From assembly GCA_963969595.1 (NCBI GenBank), contig OZ018417.1, forward strand, positions 312,501-376,500: a stretch of DNA of 64,000 nt. Direction: 5' to 3'. Source of the stretch: Neckera pumila (Eukaryota > Streptophyta > Bryopsida > Hypnales > Neckeraceae). The notes beneath the pieces are model-generated. The model had not been told where the DNA came from. It saw only the letters and a program-made list of their open reading frames with translations, and searched no databases. Shown here in pieces: positions 9,963 to 20,935 of this stretch (within the stretch, counting starts at the first letter, position 1; each line of letters starts with the position of its first letter). Made by a program: the position numbers and the translations under genes.

Positions 9963-11109
9963 TGTGAGCTCCCAAATTGTCACTTGGGGCTATGGATTTT
10001 GTTTTTTTGAAGTTTGCAATTTAGAATAGGTAAAATTATACAAAAAGCCATAAAAAGAGTGTAGAACAAAAATATGGTTGTACCATATTCATTATAGTAT
10101 TTGGTCTAGTTTTGATTTTATACCTAAAACATCCCCAAACCTTGCCTAGAAATAGAGTCTAAACCACAAGATAGCGGAATTTTGAGGATTTTAGTCACAC
10201 AGCCTCAACAGGGCTAATTTCCACTGGAAGGTGACAATGCATGGCTAAATTAGTCCTAGGAATTCACAGTGAGCTATATACTGAGTCCTAGCTTAGGTTT
10301 CAAACTCCCCATTAGATCGACAAATTCCCCAAAATCCTAGTTGTTAACATGCAGGAGCCACTAAATTCAGAACAGGTCCGTGGAGGAATCTACAACCCAA
10401 GGATGGTGTTCTAGGATAAATCCCATGCTAAGAGCCCAACGGCAAAATTGACTCATCAAGATTCTCTCATTGGCACAAGATTTCCTCATCCGCAAAAGAT
10501 TCCTGTGCCATTGACAATTTGAGGAGACGGCCAATTTAGGTGCCCTTTCATAGGTTTGATAAGTTTCACGGCATTCTAATAGTGGCAGGTACCTAAACCA
10601 GATTCTTTTGGAATTAAGCATGTCGCGAGATCCCCACGACATTGACTGGCATTCCAGGGGCATACGACAGCGAAACAACGTCCACAAGAAGTCTTTTCCT
10701 ACTCCTTTTCACCTCTGGAGACTCTAGGCTAGTTACTTTTCTCAAAATAGGAAACCCCCAAGATTTGGAATTTTACCGCAATTAGATTTTTTAAACTAGA
10801 TTAGCCTACGATGGATTTTTGATCTCAGTTGGGAGGATAGAAAGAGTCTTGGAAAAAAAATGGCATTATGGAAATCCAGTGGCGCAGTCCATTTGACATC
10901 TGGAGTTGATCTCCAAAAGTTAGGAGGTTGGTCCAGCATAGATGGTAGAAAGTGAAATTTTAGGTTTAAGATGAAAATCTTTGAGGATGAGGACGAAAAC
11001 CCAAGTTGATAAGGTTACTAGTAGGAACTTAGGGGGGGGGGGGGGGGGGGACTGAGCCCTTGGAAACCTATGAAAGGGCTCCACTTCCCTCTCTAAAATG
11101 ACCTCCAAT

Positions 11110-11435
11110 TCTTGTTTTGGGTCTGTGGGTCCAAGTTATTTTGGATATTTTGGCGTTTGAAGCAAAAAACCTCTACGGTGTTTTTGGAGCACTTTTGGCT
11201 CCATTGTTGTTGTATTTCAAGCTTTGAAGGTCCTTGGGGGTCCTTCCATCTTGCCTTGTGTACTCTTTGTGTGCTTCTCCTTGTACTTGGGTTGTAAGTT
11301 GAGAGCCCTTCTCTCTTTTGTGCGTTCTTGAGAACTAACTTGTGTTTCTTAAGTACTGTTAGTGTCGTGTACTAATCCTGAAGTCACCCCCCTCCGTACC
11401 TTGGTGAATGCCGCATTGGGGGACCTTTAGCGTGT
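11110..11435 (+). repeat. Dispersed repeat segment, partner at 16.87-17.33 kb (inverted)
   Basis: Blocks such as 'tgtttttggag', 'cattgttgttgt', 'ctgaagtca' and 'cattgggggaccttt' recur in the same order, reverse-complemented, at 16,870-17,330. In both places a minisatellite follows on the 3' side. This makes the 4.1-kb insert a member of a dispersed family. Confidence 0.6.
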
Positions 11436-11529
11436 AAAGTTGTGTGTTATATTGTGTCCTAATGTGTTTTGTTTCTATACTTACGTGTTCTCACCTTCTT
11501 CTAACATCCCTCTCGTTGTGTGGACCCCC

Positions 11530-11797
11530 CTTCGTGGCGGCAAAGCTTTGGCTTTGTCACGTGTGTTCTCTATGTGTGTCCTTACCTTTGTCCAAACCTC
11601 ACCTTGCCACATGTACCCCCCTCCAGGATGATAAAGCTTTGACTGTGAAATCTAGGAAAGTTTGGCATTTTTATAGTTACCCTCGGGACGGCGAAGCTTT
11701 GATTATAAGGTCTAGAAGAGTTTGGCATTTTTTAAGGTTACCCTCGGGACAGCAAAGCTTTGATTATAGGGTCTAGAAAAGTTTGGCATTTTTTACA
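11530..11797 (+). repeat. About 61-bp minisatellite, 3-4 units
   Basis: Units share 'aaagctttgattat..ggtctagaa' and 'agtttggcatttttt'. Clear units start near 11,630, 11,691 and 11,752, with a weaker one near 11,534. The open frames across it are by-products of the repetition. Confidence 0.7.
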
Positions 11798-12044
11798 AAA
11801 TCTCAAACACCTTTCTACGTTAGTGTCCAATATCCACGTGAGGATATTATCATTAGTGTCCAAACATCCAAGATTTTCGAAAATCGGTTGAATCAGTATA
11901 ACCATCCATTGGTGGGAATACTAGAAACCAGTATACCTTCTAAGCTAGTCATAGAATTTATTTGTTTTGTATTTTTTTTTCCTTTTCTTGTAGTCCAAAG
12001 TTGCTTGGAAATACTACCCAAGTTCAAGTTTTTTTCTGGTTCCA

Positions 12045-12280
12045 AACAAAAGATCAGAAAGAACAAGACAACCAGCCCTCGGTAGTCCAAATCAGAAGAA
12101 TAAGACAATCAGCCCATTGGAAGTCCAAATCAAAAGAACAAGACAACCAGCTCATTGGGTCCAAATCAAAAGAACAAGACAACCGGCCCAATCGGGGTCC
12201 AGATCAGAAAGAATGAAGGCGACCGGCCCAATCGGGATCCAAATCAGAAAGAACGAGATCAATCAGGGCTCATGGGGTCA
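12045..12280 (+). repeat. About 35-40-bp minisatellite, six units
   Basis: Repeated motif 'gtccaaatcaaaagaacaag' plus 'acaaccagcccattggg', with the last units degenerating into 'cagggctcatgggg'. Three overlapping plus-strand open frames run through it because the unit lacks stops; none resembles a protein family. Confidence 0.7.
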
Positions 12281-13039
12281 AGCAATCCAGGGCTCGGGGG
12301 AGTCCAGGGCCATCAAAGGGCTTGGGGGATCCGGTTCACAAATTTTAGATTCTTAAAAACAAGGGCTACCTGGAAGTCCAGAGTTTGACTGGAGAGTTGG
12401 GCTTGTATTTAAAACCAAAATTTGACACAAAGAATATTGGAAGAAATAAGGAAGAAAACTTGTGAAGGAAGGAGGAAGAATAGAAAAGATGGAGTCCGGG
12501 CATGGCTAAGCTCTACATGGGATGATCGTCTGTCCAGCACCTGCAAAACCACCCAAAGATAGAAGGAGAAGGAAAGGAGATGGCTATATGGGTGACGTAG
12601 AAGAGAGAGACAATAAATAGTGTGCTAGCTAGATAGACTATAGAGGAGGATGGGGGGTATGACGACGTAAGGACTTTGTAAGAGGCGAGTTGGCACATTT
12701 ATGCCCATTAGTTGTCAAAGTTGGTAGTGCAAGAGCCCATCAAGGCATTTGGCAAAATAGTTCGAGAGTAGAAGAAGGGAAAGGAGAAGAAAAGAAGGCT
12801 AGAAGGAAAAGGAAGAAAAATCAATTGTAATCTCCGACCTTAAGCCATAGGCATTATTGGAAAATAAACAAAAGATTACGATGAAAAATGAGGATGTGGA
12901 CGTGGACGTGGACAAAGTCGTTTCCAACACCGACAGTGACGAGGTAAATCATGAAGCCAATCTTTGATGTTTTTTTCTAATTCCCTCTTGACTTTCTTGA
13001 TTAGCCTATAATCTAAGTTAACAAGTAGAGATTAGTGAC

Positions 13040-13660
13040 AATGAGCAGTTTAGATTTAAAAGTAGAATTAGGAGAAAATTGAGCGGTGAAAAGTTCAATT
13101 AGGGTTAATTTGAAGAAATTAATTTGGGTACTAAAATTTAGAATTAGAATTAGAGGGTTAATTTGGAAGGTTAATTTAGAGGTGAAAATTAAGCATAAAT
13201 TAGGACGTAAAACGTGGAAGTTTAGTTAGAGGTTAAAACTTAGAATTAGAGTTAGGAAGTGAAAATCTAGAATTAAATTAGAGGTTGAAAAATTAAGAGT
13301 TAAAAAGCTTAGAGTAAGTTTAGGGATTAAAATCGAGAGGTAATTTAGAAGTCAAAATTTTAGAGTAACATTTAGAAGTTAAAAGATTAGAGTAGTATTC
13401 AAAAGATAGCATTTAGGAATTCAAATTTCAAAGTAATTTTAGAAGTAAAAACTTAGAATCAATTTGGAAGTTAGAAATTTGGAGTAAAAATCTAGACGGT
13501 AGAAATTTGGAGTAATATTTTGAAGTTAGAAAGTTAGAGTAAAAATTTAGAAGTAAATTTTCAAAGGAAAAGTCAAAACTCAGGGTTAAAATAGAAGGGT
13601 ATAAGATTGAGGTTAATAGTCAAAAGCTAGAAATAAAATTAAAATAGAAATAAAAACGCT
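13040..13660 (+). repeat. Highly degenerate A/G-rich tandem repeat
   Basis: About 600 bp are built of variants of 'agaagttaaaaattagagtaa' with unit length drifting around 20-25 bp. It is strand-biased (few C) and has no ORF. It lies inside the 4.1-kb insertion and is a structural minisatellite rather than a gene. Confidence 0.6.
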
Positions 13661-14066
13661 ATAGTCAAGGTAGAATATTAGAACAAGTCAAAGGTTAAAA
13701 CATAGAAGTTTGTGTAAAAGGTTAAAAGTCACAACCTAATTGGGACAGTCAACTAGTGGAAAATAAGCGAGAAATACTATGGAAGGGACATAGGATAGGA
13801 GAAGTGTCCGGAGAAGTCTTTTTTTTCCTTTATTACCTAGGCTGGCCTTTTAGGTTAGCAACCAGTTAGTAAATCTTTGCACGCTAATCATAGCCACAAC
13901 TACTGCCATCCACAAAATTAGGAAACTTAGCAAAGCTCCATTGTTTGGAAGGCACAGTGGACCACGCTCGTAACACCCGTACATTTGAACATAGTGGATA
14001 AAAGGCTAGAACCGAGACGGTGTCCGCGTTATTACCAAAGGTGGGTAATAAAGCGCCTATATGCAA

Positions 14067-14850
14067 CTAAAAATAGTACTAGCATGTTGCCTATTGCTTT
14101 TGTCAGCATCTAATGACTTGATCGACCTCATTGCAGGACATTCTGATCCTGCTCTAGTTTGGAATATACAAAAGAAGCAATTTAATTCCGGAAATCAGTC
14201 TTAAATTTTGACTTTGATGGGACAGCTACAATCCATGAAGATGAATGAGGGTAGTTTGATAGAAGAGTATATAATAAACGCAAGAGAGTTGAGAAATCAC
14301 CTAAGTAGCATGAGAGAGAGACTGTATGACCAAAATATTGGTCAAATAGTACTACACGGGCTCCTGAGATCATACGAGAACACCATTCAAACACTCATAC
14401 ACTTGGACTCTGACATGACCTTTGAGAAGTTAAGTGCTAGCCTAATTTCAAAATTGCACAAGCGCCAACATTGCATCCAACATTTAGGAGACGAGGAAGC
14501 ATTAACTGCGAATTTCCAACACAAAGCAACCTTATCTAATTTCGGTTGCGGATGTGGACATTGTCCGCATGCGATCAAAGGACATGCCTTCCTAAGACAG
14601 AGCTTTTACAGACCACGCCTACCTCCAATGTATTACAACTACTTCAAGCCAAGCCATCTTGCCAAAGACTACATACTGCCACCCAACCTACACACCTATC
14701 ATGGTCTACAATCCAAGAGCACAAGATATGCAAATCTGACTTAAATGCTCAACTTAAAGATGATTTATGAAACTATGACCCCTATTGCTATTGGAGTAAC
14801 AACCTTTGGTATCTCGAAAGTGGAGCAATAGGTATATTGCTTCAAACATC
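14067..14850 (+). pseudogene. copia gag (UBN2 region, zinc knuckle) and start of protease, broken
   Basis: The frame resumes as ...LLLLSASNDLIDLIAGHSDPALVW, passes a TAA at 14202-14204, and continues through LQSMKMNEGSLIEEYIINARE and MTFEKLSASLISKL, which is the copia Gag (UBN2) core. At about 14,630-14,675 the zinc-knuckle spacing C-x2-C-x4-H-x4-C is present, but all three Cys positions read Tyr and the Gly reads Ser. After a frameshift, WYLESGA near 14,812 marks the protease start, with Glu in place of the catalytic Asp of DSGA. Homology ends near 14,850. No integrase, RT or RNase H follows. The element cannot move. Confidence 0.85.
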
Positions 14851-14967
14851 CAAAAGCTAGATCATCATTACATGATATTTGGAGGTCTTGGAGGTCGTTT
14901 CAGGCATGTTCCCTGATTTGCCCAGATTCAGTGAACGCCGGTACGAGTGTGTCAGAAATTTTTATTT

Positions 14968-15135
14968 TCAAAAAAAAAAAAAAAAAAAAATTTTTTTTTT
15001 TACCAAAATATCATTCTAAGCAAATTTTTTTTTTTTTTTTTTTTTCAAAAAATGACGTGGCAGTCGCTTGACCACGTCAGCCAGCTGCTGTTGCTGCGTT
15101 CTGGCAATCTAGGAACGCAGCAGACAGCAGGGGAA
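14968..15135. repeat. Poly(A)/poly(T) blocks followed by two adjoining hairpins
   Basis: A run of about 20 A passes directly into poly(T), and after 23 bases comes a second poly(T) of about 20. Next, GACGTGG and CCACGTC pair across 11 bases (about 15,053-15,077). Then a 17-bp arm 'ctgctgttgctgcgttc' pairs with 'gaacgcagcagacagcag' (about 15,084-15,129). No ORF or transposon border was recognised. Confidence 0.6.
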
Positions 15136-15621
15136 CTCAGAGCCTTCTAAGACCCCCGAATCTCATCTAATGCCTACTAGTTTTTTCGGTGTATTGATTA
15201 GCAAAATTAAAATTGGATGAGGGGAGTCTCATCTTGTAAAGGGATCTAGTTCCGCAATTGTCCAGACCAAAATTAGAGCAATAAAGTTAAAGATTGTTTA
15301 GTATGTGCCTAGTATGAGAAAAAAAATCTCTTTGTACAAGTGTAGGCGTTTAATTACCCACCCTTGGTAATTAGACGTATACAATCAAGTTCTTGACTAG
15401 TATAAAAAATTCTACTCTAAGCAAGTGCCTAACATTGTGCCTTCCGAGCATTGGACCTTCTTTCCTAAGTATCTAATTACATCCTATTGTTCTAAAGTGT
15501 CACATCCTAAATTGGAGTGCAAGTGTTGACTTTTGACAATGTACTAACTAAGTTGTGATGACTGATGACTCTCTAATACTAATAGGGCTGCCCTGAGTTT
15601 AGCGCTCTTTCAAGTGCAAAC

Positions 15622-15904
15622 CAGGGCTTTTTTTTTCATTTTTTAAGAAGTGCCATAGTGGCAATATAAAATTTTGCAGTGGTGCTTCAAATCTCAACAT
15701 TCATCCATATCAGATAGAAAATATATAAATCACATGTCTATAATTTGGTTTTCATGCATAATCTGGTAATTTCATCCATTCTTTTTTTTACTTTGAATTT
15801 TTTTTGGCGATTTCATCAAAGTTTTTGCCATTTTTTTACCGTTTTTTAGACAGATTATTTTTTCTAGTGCAATCTGGCACAAAAAAGCCAAAAAAAAAGC
15901 CCTG
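15622..15904. mobile_element. hAT-type MITE with perfect 8-bp target duplication
   Basis: The ends CAGGGCTTTTTTTT and AAAAAAAAGCCCTG are inverted repeats. GTGCAAAC at 15614-15621 is repeated exactly at 15905-15912. CAGGG termini with an 8-bp target duplication are the hallmark of hAT elements. The 283-bp interior is AT-rich and non-coding, so it is a non-autonomous element. The perfect duplication suggests a fairly young insertion. Confidence 0.9.
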
Positions 15905-15919
15905 GTGCAAACTAGTTTT

Positions 15920-16670
15920 GGACTCCCTTGAGTTCCTTTATCTCATTCTATTTTGAATTCTTGTTAGCCTATTCTAACCTAATTTTCCTTACTACCCTCA
16001 ATCACCCTAAGGACTAACCTTGTTGGCTACTAATATTTTGATCTTTATGCTTATAGACTTTGGAGATTGTGCTTGAACTTTCTAATCCGCTACTTTATTT
16101 AATTTCCTAATTTCCCTTGACATTGAGCCGGTCTAAAATCCTGGATTAATTTTAATTCTACTTTTCTATTCTAATTTATGGCTCCCTTCTACTTTTCCTC
16201 TCCACACTACTCTTTGAATGGATTCTAACCTATCCTATCCTCTACCGGCTCCTAATTAACCTCCCTAATATGTCTAACTAGTTTTAAACTGTTTCCTTTC
16301 CCCTTCTTAACTAGTTTTTTTTTCTTGATTTGCAATTAGGGAAAAAAAATGACTTGGGCTGCGGCCTGTGGGCTGGGCCTTTGGGATGGCTTGCCAGGCT
16401 GGGGCCGGAATTGATTTTCAGTTGGTCTGCTGGATTGGGGCCAGGGCTGGCCTTGGCTGCTATTGCTGCGAGCTGGCTTTTGCACTAGTCTTGAGCTTGC
16501 CCAACTTGGAGATCTCCAACTACTCTAGAGTGGGAACGCCTCTCTTCTTGGTTTGGCCTCCTCAAGACATGTGTAATAGTTGGATATTTGGAAACTTACA
16601 AAAATCCACTTATGTGGATATTTGGAAACTAATTGACTTAGCTCCAAGGGCTAGCATGAGCATCTAGAAT
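15920..16670. other. Unassigned sequence
   Basis: C/T-rich AT sequence runs to about 16.35 kb. A GC-richer block with a 99-codon open frame (16,368-16,667) follows but shows no domain I recognise. A 16-bp direct repeat 'tggatatttggaaact' occurs near 16,582 and 16,616. No transposon border is visible. Confidence 0.35.
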
Positions 16671-16679
16671 TAATTTGAG

Positions 16680-16865
16680 GAGAGTTTGGAGGTTCAAAGC
16701 TTCGCAGTGAGGGGATAATTTTGAAACACAACAACCACTTTTATCACCTAGACTCAAGCTTCCATTGTGAGTATGTATCCTTGAAACACAACAACCACTT
16801 TTACCATCTAGACTTAAACTCCATCGTGAAGTAGGATCCACGAAGACACCTAGCTTCACTCAAAT
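16680..16865 (-). repeat. About 59-bp tandem duplication next to the dispersed repeat
   Basis: Two units share 'ttgaaacacaacaaccactt' at about 16,722 and 16,781, followed by 'ctagact'. On the minus strand it corresponds in position and partly in motif to the 61-bp minisatellite at 11.5-11.8 kb, so it is probably the same element family. Confidence 0.55.
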
Positions 16866-16867
16866 TA

Positions 16868-17335
16868 ATAATTATTCTTCACTCTACACCAAAGGCCCCC
16901 CAACATGGCATTGCCAAGGTATAGTGGGGAATGACTTCAGGGGTAGTAAAACAAAATCAAAGGAAATAAAGAACTTTCAACAAGACCTTGACAAAATTAG
17001 TGACACTACAAATAGGACCTTAATATTCTCAAAAGAACTTCTATTAACAACCCACAAAATGCCACACACAAGAAGAGGGATTCTCTAAGACCTTGAAGCT
17101 CCAAAAACAACAACAATGGGCAAAAAGGCCTCCAAAAACACTGTTCAAGGTAACTTGGCTAAAAAGGCTAAGAATTCCAACAAAAATTAAATCCAATGGA
17201 TCCACGGACCAAAAAATGGGGTGTTTTGAGAGGAAAATGGGTGCCCTTAAATATCTTTTTCCGAGGTACCCTCCTCTTCTTCTTTCTATTGTACAAAATT
17301 CTAACATCTAGCATTTTTCATCTATGTCCTATAGA
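16868..17335 (-). repeat. Inverted second copy of the 11.1-kb repeat segment
   Basis: Read on the minus strand this matches 11,110-11,435 in the same block order, including the junction 'ctgaagtca' and 'ccatgttggggggccttt'. The copy is diverged and has no ORF of interest. Confidence 0.6.
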
Positions 17336-17342
17336 ACTTCCT

Positions 17343-17558
17343 TACTAGAAAAAAACCCGAGTTTTAGGTTACAAGCCCCAATTTTTTTAAACGGATTTTA
17401 GATGATGTCAATGTTGACAATTCAATGTTTCTTTGTCAATAAGAATGTCCAATATAACAACAATGTTGACATAAAAACATTGGGTTGTCAACATTGACAT
17501 CGCCTAAAAATCCATTTCAAAAAATTGGTTCTCGTTACCTAAAATGCGGGTTTTTTAT
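17343..17558. mobile_element. Foldback MITE with arms of about 85 bp
   Basis: The left arm (TACTAGAAAAAAACCCGAG...) and the reverse complement of the right arm (CATATAAAAAACCCGCATT...) match along about 85 bases, including 'gatgtcaatgttgacaa', leaving a short spacer. The ends look like degraded CACTA termini. No clear target duplication was found. Confidence 0.65.
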
Positions 17559-17559
17559 A

Positions 17560-20500
17560 TGATCACCTTTCGATTTTTTACTTTCTGGATTTACCTAAAT
17601 CTTTGAAAGACTTTCTGACCTCCTAAAATCTTTGTCCTGTACCTCTAAATCTTTGTTGAACCCCAATTTAGATCTCCATCCTATGTCGTAAGATCTCTGT
17701 TGACTCTCCAATCTTCTAAAATTTCTTCCCTAGTTCTAGTTTTCTACTTCTAGTTCTCTACCTCCTATGCTAGCCTAAATCCTAACTTTTGGAGATTAAA
17801 TCCAAATCACAAATGGATTTTGCCATTGGCTTCAAAAGGCCATTTTTTAGCTCGAAGTAAATCCCTCACCCCTTTTTTCTACATCAGAAACCTGTCAAAA
17901 CCTAGTGCCAACTAGGACCTTAAAAAGGATAAAAGCCCAACTTTTGGAGGTCAACTTTTATATAAAAAAGAACTTGCCAAGGCTTTTGAATAGGTGTGAG
18001 GGGGTAAGAAAAGACCTACCTTGGGCTTCATTCCAATGTTGTATGCTCCCGAGACACCGGTCAACTTTGCCGTAGTTGTTAAGTTTGTCAATTGTCAGAT
18101 AATCTCACTGGTTGGAGGACCTCTAGCTATTGGAATGTCTTGAAATTTGTTGGAGTGCTTTATTAACAAAAAAGAAGATAATTGAATTTTTCCTGAGATT
18201 TTTTTGCCATCTAGGTAATTTTCATGACTTTTCCATTATGGTCTACGATTGACTGTCCAAAAAAACATTCTCTAGCCATCTAAAAATTTTGAGGTTTTTT
18301 CTAGAACCTCCCATGGAATCCCACAAAATAGATGCAAGCTCATATCTTTACTTTGCACCATCAACCAGGAAGGTCTAAATCTCGCTCCCTCTTTTAAGAA
18401 TGGCAAATAGAGAATCTTTCACAAACAAAAGAATCTTGGTGAATCAGCTTTACTGACTTTTAGCCTCTTGCTCATTTTTTATCTTATATCACAATTATGT
18501 GGTAGTAGATTCCCTCTACCGGTTTGTCTTGCGGCGTTGACTTCTACGGATTTAAATTGGGGTTTACATTATTTTGTTGGTAAAATGGGGAAACTAAAAC
18601 CTATCATTAGGACTCAACTTAGGAACCTTACGGGGACTCCCCTGACCAATTTAGCCATAACTAATCATTGATTTAGGAGGTTTTAGGCTAATTAGGGCAT
18701 TTTCCCTCAAACCTTCTAATTCCCACTAACTTGGGATTCTAACCTATGTACAAGTAGATATAGGTTCTAACCTATATATCAAGATTCGAGTTCTATGCAT
18801 AAAACTTGAATCTTAACCAAATACTATATTGGTATGTCTCATATCTATTTTTATTCTATACTCTTTTGGGGGCTTTTTGTGTATAATTATAACCTAAATT
18901 ATAAAATTTAATAACAAAGAAAATTACGAGTCCCAAGTGACAAATTAGAAGCTCACAACAAGTTATAGCTGATTCAAGTAATGAGGTGGTGTTTTCTAGT
19001 CAATAATACTGGGTTTTAGACCACCCAAGTATTACAATTGCCACAGGTTAAAGAGACCATTCTAATGGACTCTACACTTTCCAACAACTATTGATAGTAT
19101 TCATGGTAGAATTTAACAACCTGACTACATTGTGGCATTAACCCTTTAACGCCCAGCATTGGGCTATGGTTTTACAATACAAAATAACCTACATACAATA
19201 TACTTGGACCTTAAAGGAATTGAGAAAGATGACTACTATAAACCAAGCTTCAATAACTAACAAGGATGCTAATGATTAAGTTAAATTAATGCCAAGCTAA
19301 TCCTTGGGATGTGGCTTCAAGTGAAAGACGGGGAGCCGTCCATTTGTGGGCAAAGTGAAGGGAGCCATTCATCTACAGCCCAAAAAGTTTGACAAAGATG
19401 TGAAAGCTTTCATTGGGATGACAGCCTTTCCTTGGGATGGGCAGCTAATCCTTGGAATGGGCCACAAAACATTAAACACAACCTAGATATTGTAATGTTT
19501 GAGTTCATGTAAAAAAAAACATAAATTTCAATGATACATCAACGTATTTTGACAATTGTTTACCAATGCACTTTGCGATATATATGGAAATAACCCTTCT
19601 TGGCCATCAACACTCTGACATCCTAATGTCTATTAAAAACATCACATGTCCAAGGTTTGACATAAAAAAAAATGGGTTTCTTCTAGTATATTGTTGTAAG
19701 AGCCAGTCAAGTAAACAAGAGCTATGCTTACCCTCCCCGTTCCTTCAGGGGTGAATTGCTCCATACACCTTCTAGACTTAAGAGGCTTATTACATTAGAA
19801 GAAACTATGGTAATGGCACAAGTGGGAGTACGTCATTATCCTATTATACAAGTGAATTTTACAATAATGGCAAGAAAGATTGTTGACTTAATTTCATTTG
19901 GACATGCTTCAAGCATCTCATAAAAAGTAAATTCTATTTTAGGTACTAAATTGCTTGGAAGTCAAAAATGGTAAAAAAATTTAAGCATTTTCTTATTTTC
20001 CATTCCAAGTAGATTAATTAGGCTTGACATTATCAATGATTGTTGCCTACCTCTAAGGTAGAAACACCCATTAGCATCCCTATTTCCATTCCTATACCTT
20101 AGACTGTTACTAAATCTGTCTATAGACTTCTCATTAATGTGTCCTTAAAATGCTTGGCTCTAATTTGCTGACACATTTGAAGAATACATGTCTAACTCTC
20201 ATTTTCTAACTACAAATTTTTTTTTATTTCAATTTAGGGTCCACCTATGTAACAATTTCTGTGGTTTAGGGAGCCATCTCTTTGAAAAATCATAGAAATC
20301 ACATACCGCAACCAAAAGATCTAGTTTTTTTTTGGAATATTCATCATTTTCACTCGTTAATACTACAAAAATATGAATTTCAGGAAAAGTTGCCTCCAAT
20401 TGTGCTTAATTGCTTAATATTGACGGTTTTGGGTGCTACCTCCTCACTGTAGTTAGATACCCTTTTGTTCAGACCCTTATTTAGCGCCAGCATTAAGTTA

Positions 20501-20790
20501 TTTAACACCGCTTGTAATGCTAATACAATCCATGAATTCCACACACCCATGAGTTTCAAAACCACTGAAACAGTATATTAAGTTAATCTTGAAACAAACT
20601 CTCAGCTCCAAAAGAAAAACAGCCATACTGCCATGGTGTACTCTCACTTGATCATCCCAGAAATCAAGGACAAAACATCACTCTGATCAAAACGAGTATT
20701 CAAGGCCATTAAAAACTTAAGAAGAATCGATACCAAATTTGTGGATATCATAGGTAGCATGAAGCTGCAACACAAAAAAATGGATAGTAA
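17560..20790. other. AT-rich intergenic DNA, no feature recognised
   Basis: I saw no conserved protein frame, RNA gene, long inverted repeat or LTR border in this interval. Open frames are short and without family resemblance. Homopolymer runs and simple AT-rich stretches are common. Confidence 0.4.
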
Positions 20791-20799
20791 GTAACACGG

Positions 20800-20935
20800 C
20801 TCAAAATTGAAGTCCACATAGAACTTGATGCCTTTTCAATTGAGGGAGTTTAATTCTTTCTAAAGGAATCTATAGAAACCTTTGAAGTCCAATTAATTTC
20901 CATGACTAAGGGTGGAAGAATTTGGAATCTAAAAA
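20800..20935 (+). repeat. Diverged repeat shared with about 63.25-63.38 kb
   Basis: Blocks 'ccttttcaattgagggagtt', 'cctttgaagt' and 'ggtggaagaatttgga' have counterparts in the same order near the right end of the window. Identity is modest. Neither copy codes for anything recognisable. Confidence 0.4.

Larger units (their letters stand above)
9963..14061. mobile_element. 4.1-kb insertion nested in the copia gag
   Basis: The gag frame breaks at 9962 (ends CGCAA) and resumes after TGCAA at 14062-14066, giving an imperfect 5-bp target duplication. The insert begins TGTGAGCTCCC and ends CGCCTATA, so TG...CA borders are possible only if the last C has mutated. I could not find a pair of LTRs. The interior holds a G19 run at 11,032-11,050, a segment repeated in inverse orientation at 16.8-17.3 kb, two minisatellites and a long degenerate repeat. 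No integrase or reverse transcriptase is readable. It is probably a non-autonomous LTR-type element. Confidence 0.6.

Noticed and set aside
11962..12388. Overlapping frames with repeated QIKRTRQ or NQKNKTT peptides
   Set aside because: Produced by the 35-40-bp minisatellite in all three frames; no protein family resemblance.
9963..14061. Helitron as identity of the 4.1-kb insert (small hairpin near its right end)
   Set aside because: The left end does not begin with TC, the right end lacks CTRR at the proper distance, and a 5-bp duplication is apparent, which Helitrons do not make.
16368..16667. GC-richer 99-codon frame as a possible gene
   Set aside because: No domain, no splice context and a direct repeat inside; kept only as unassigned sequence.
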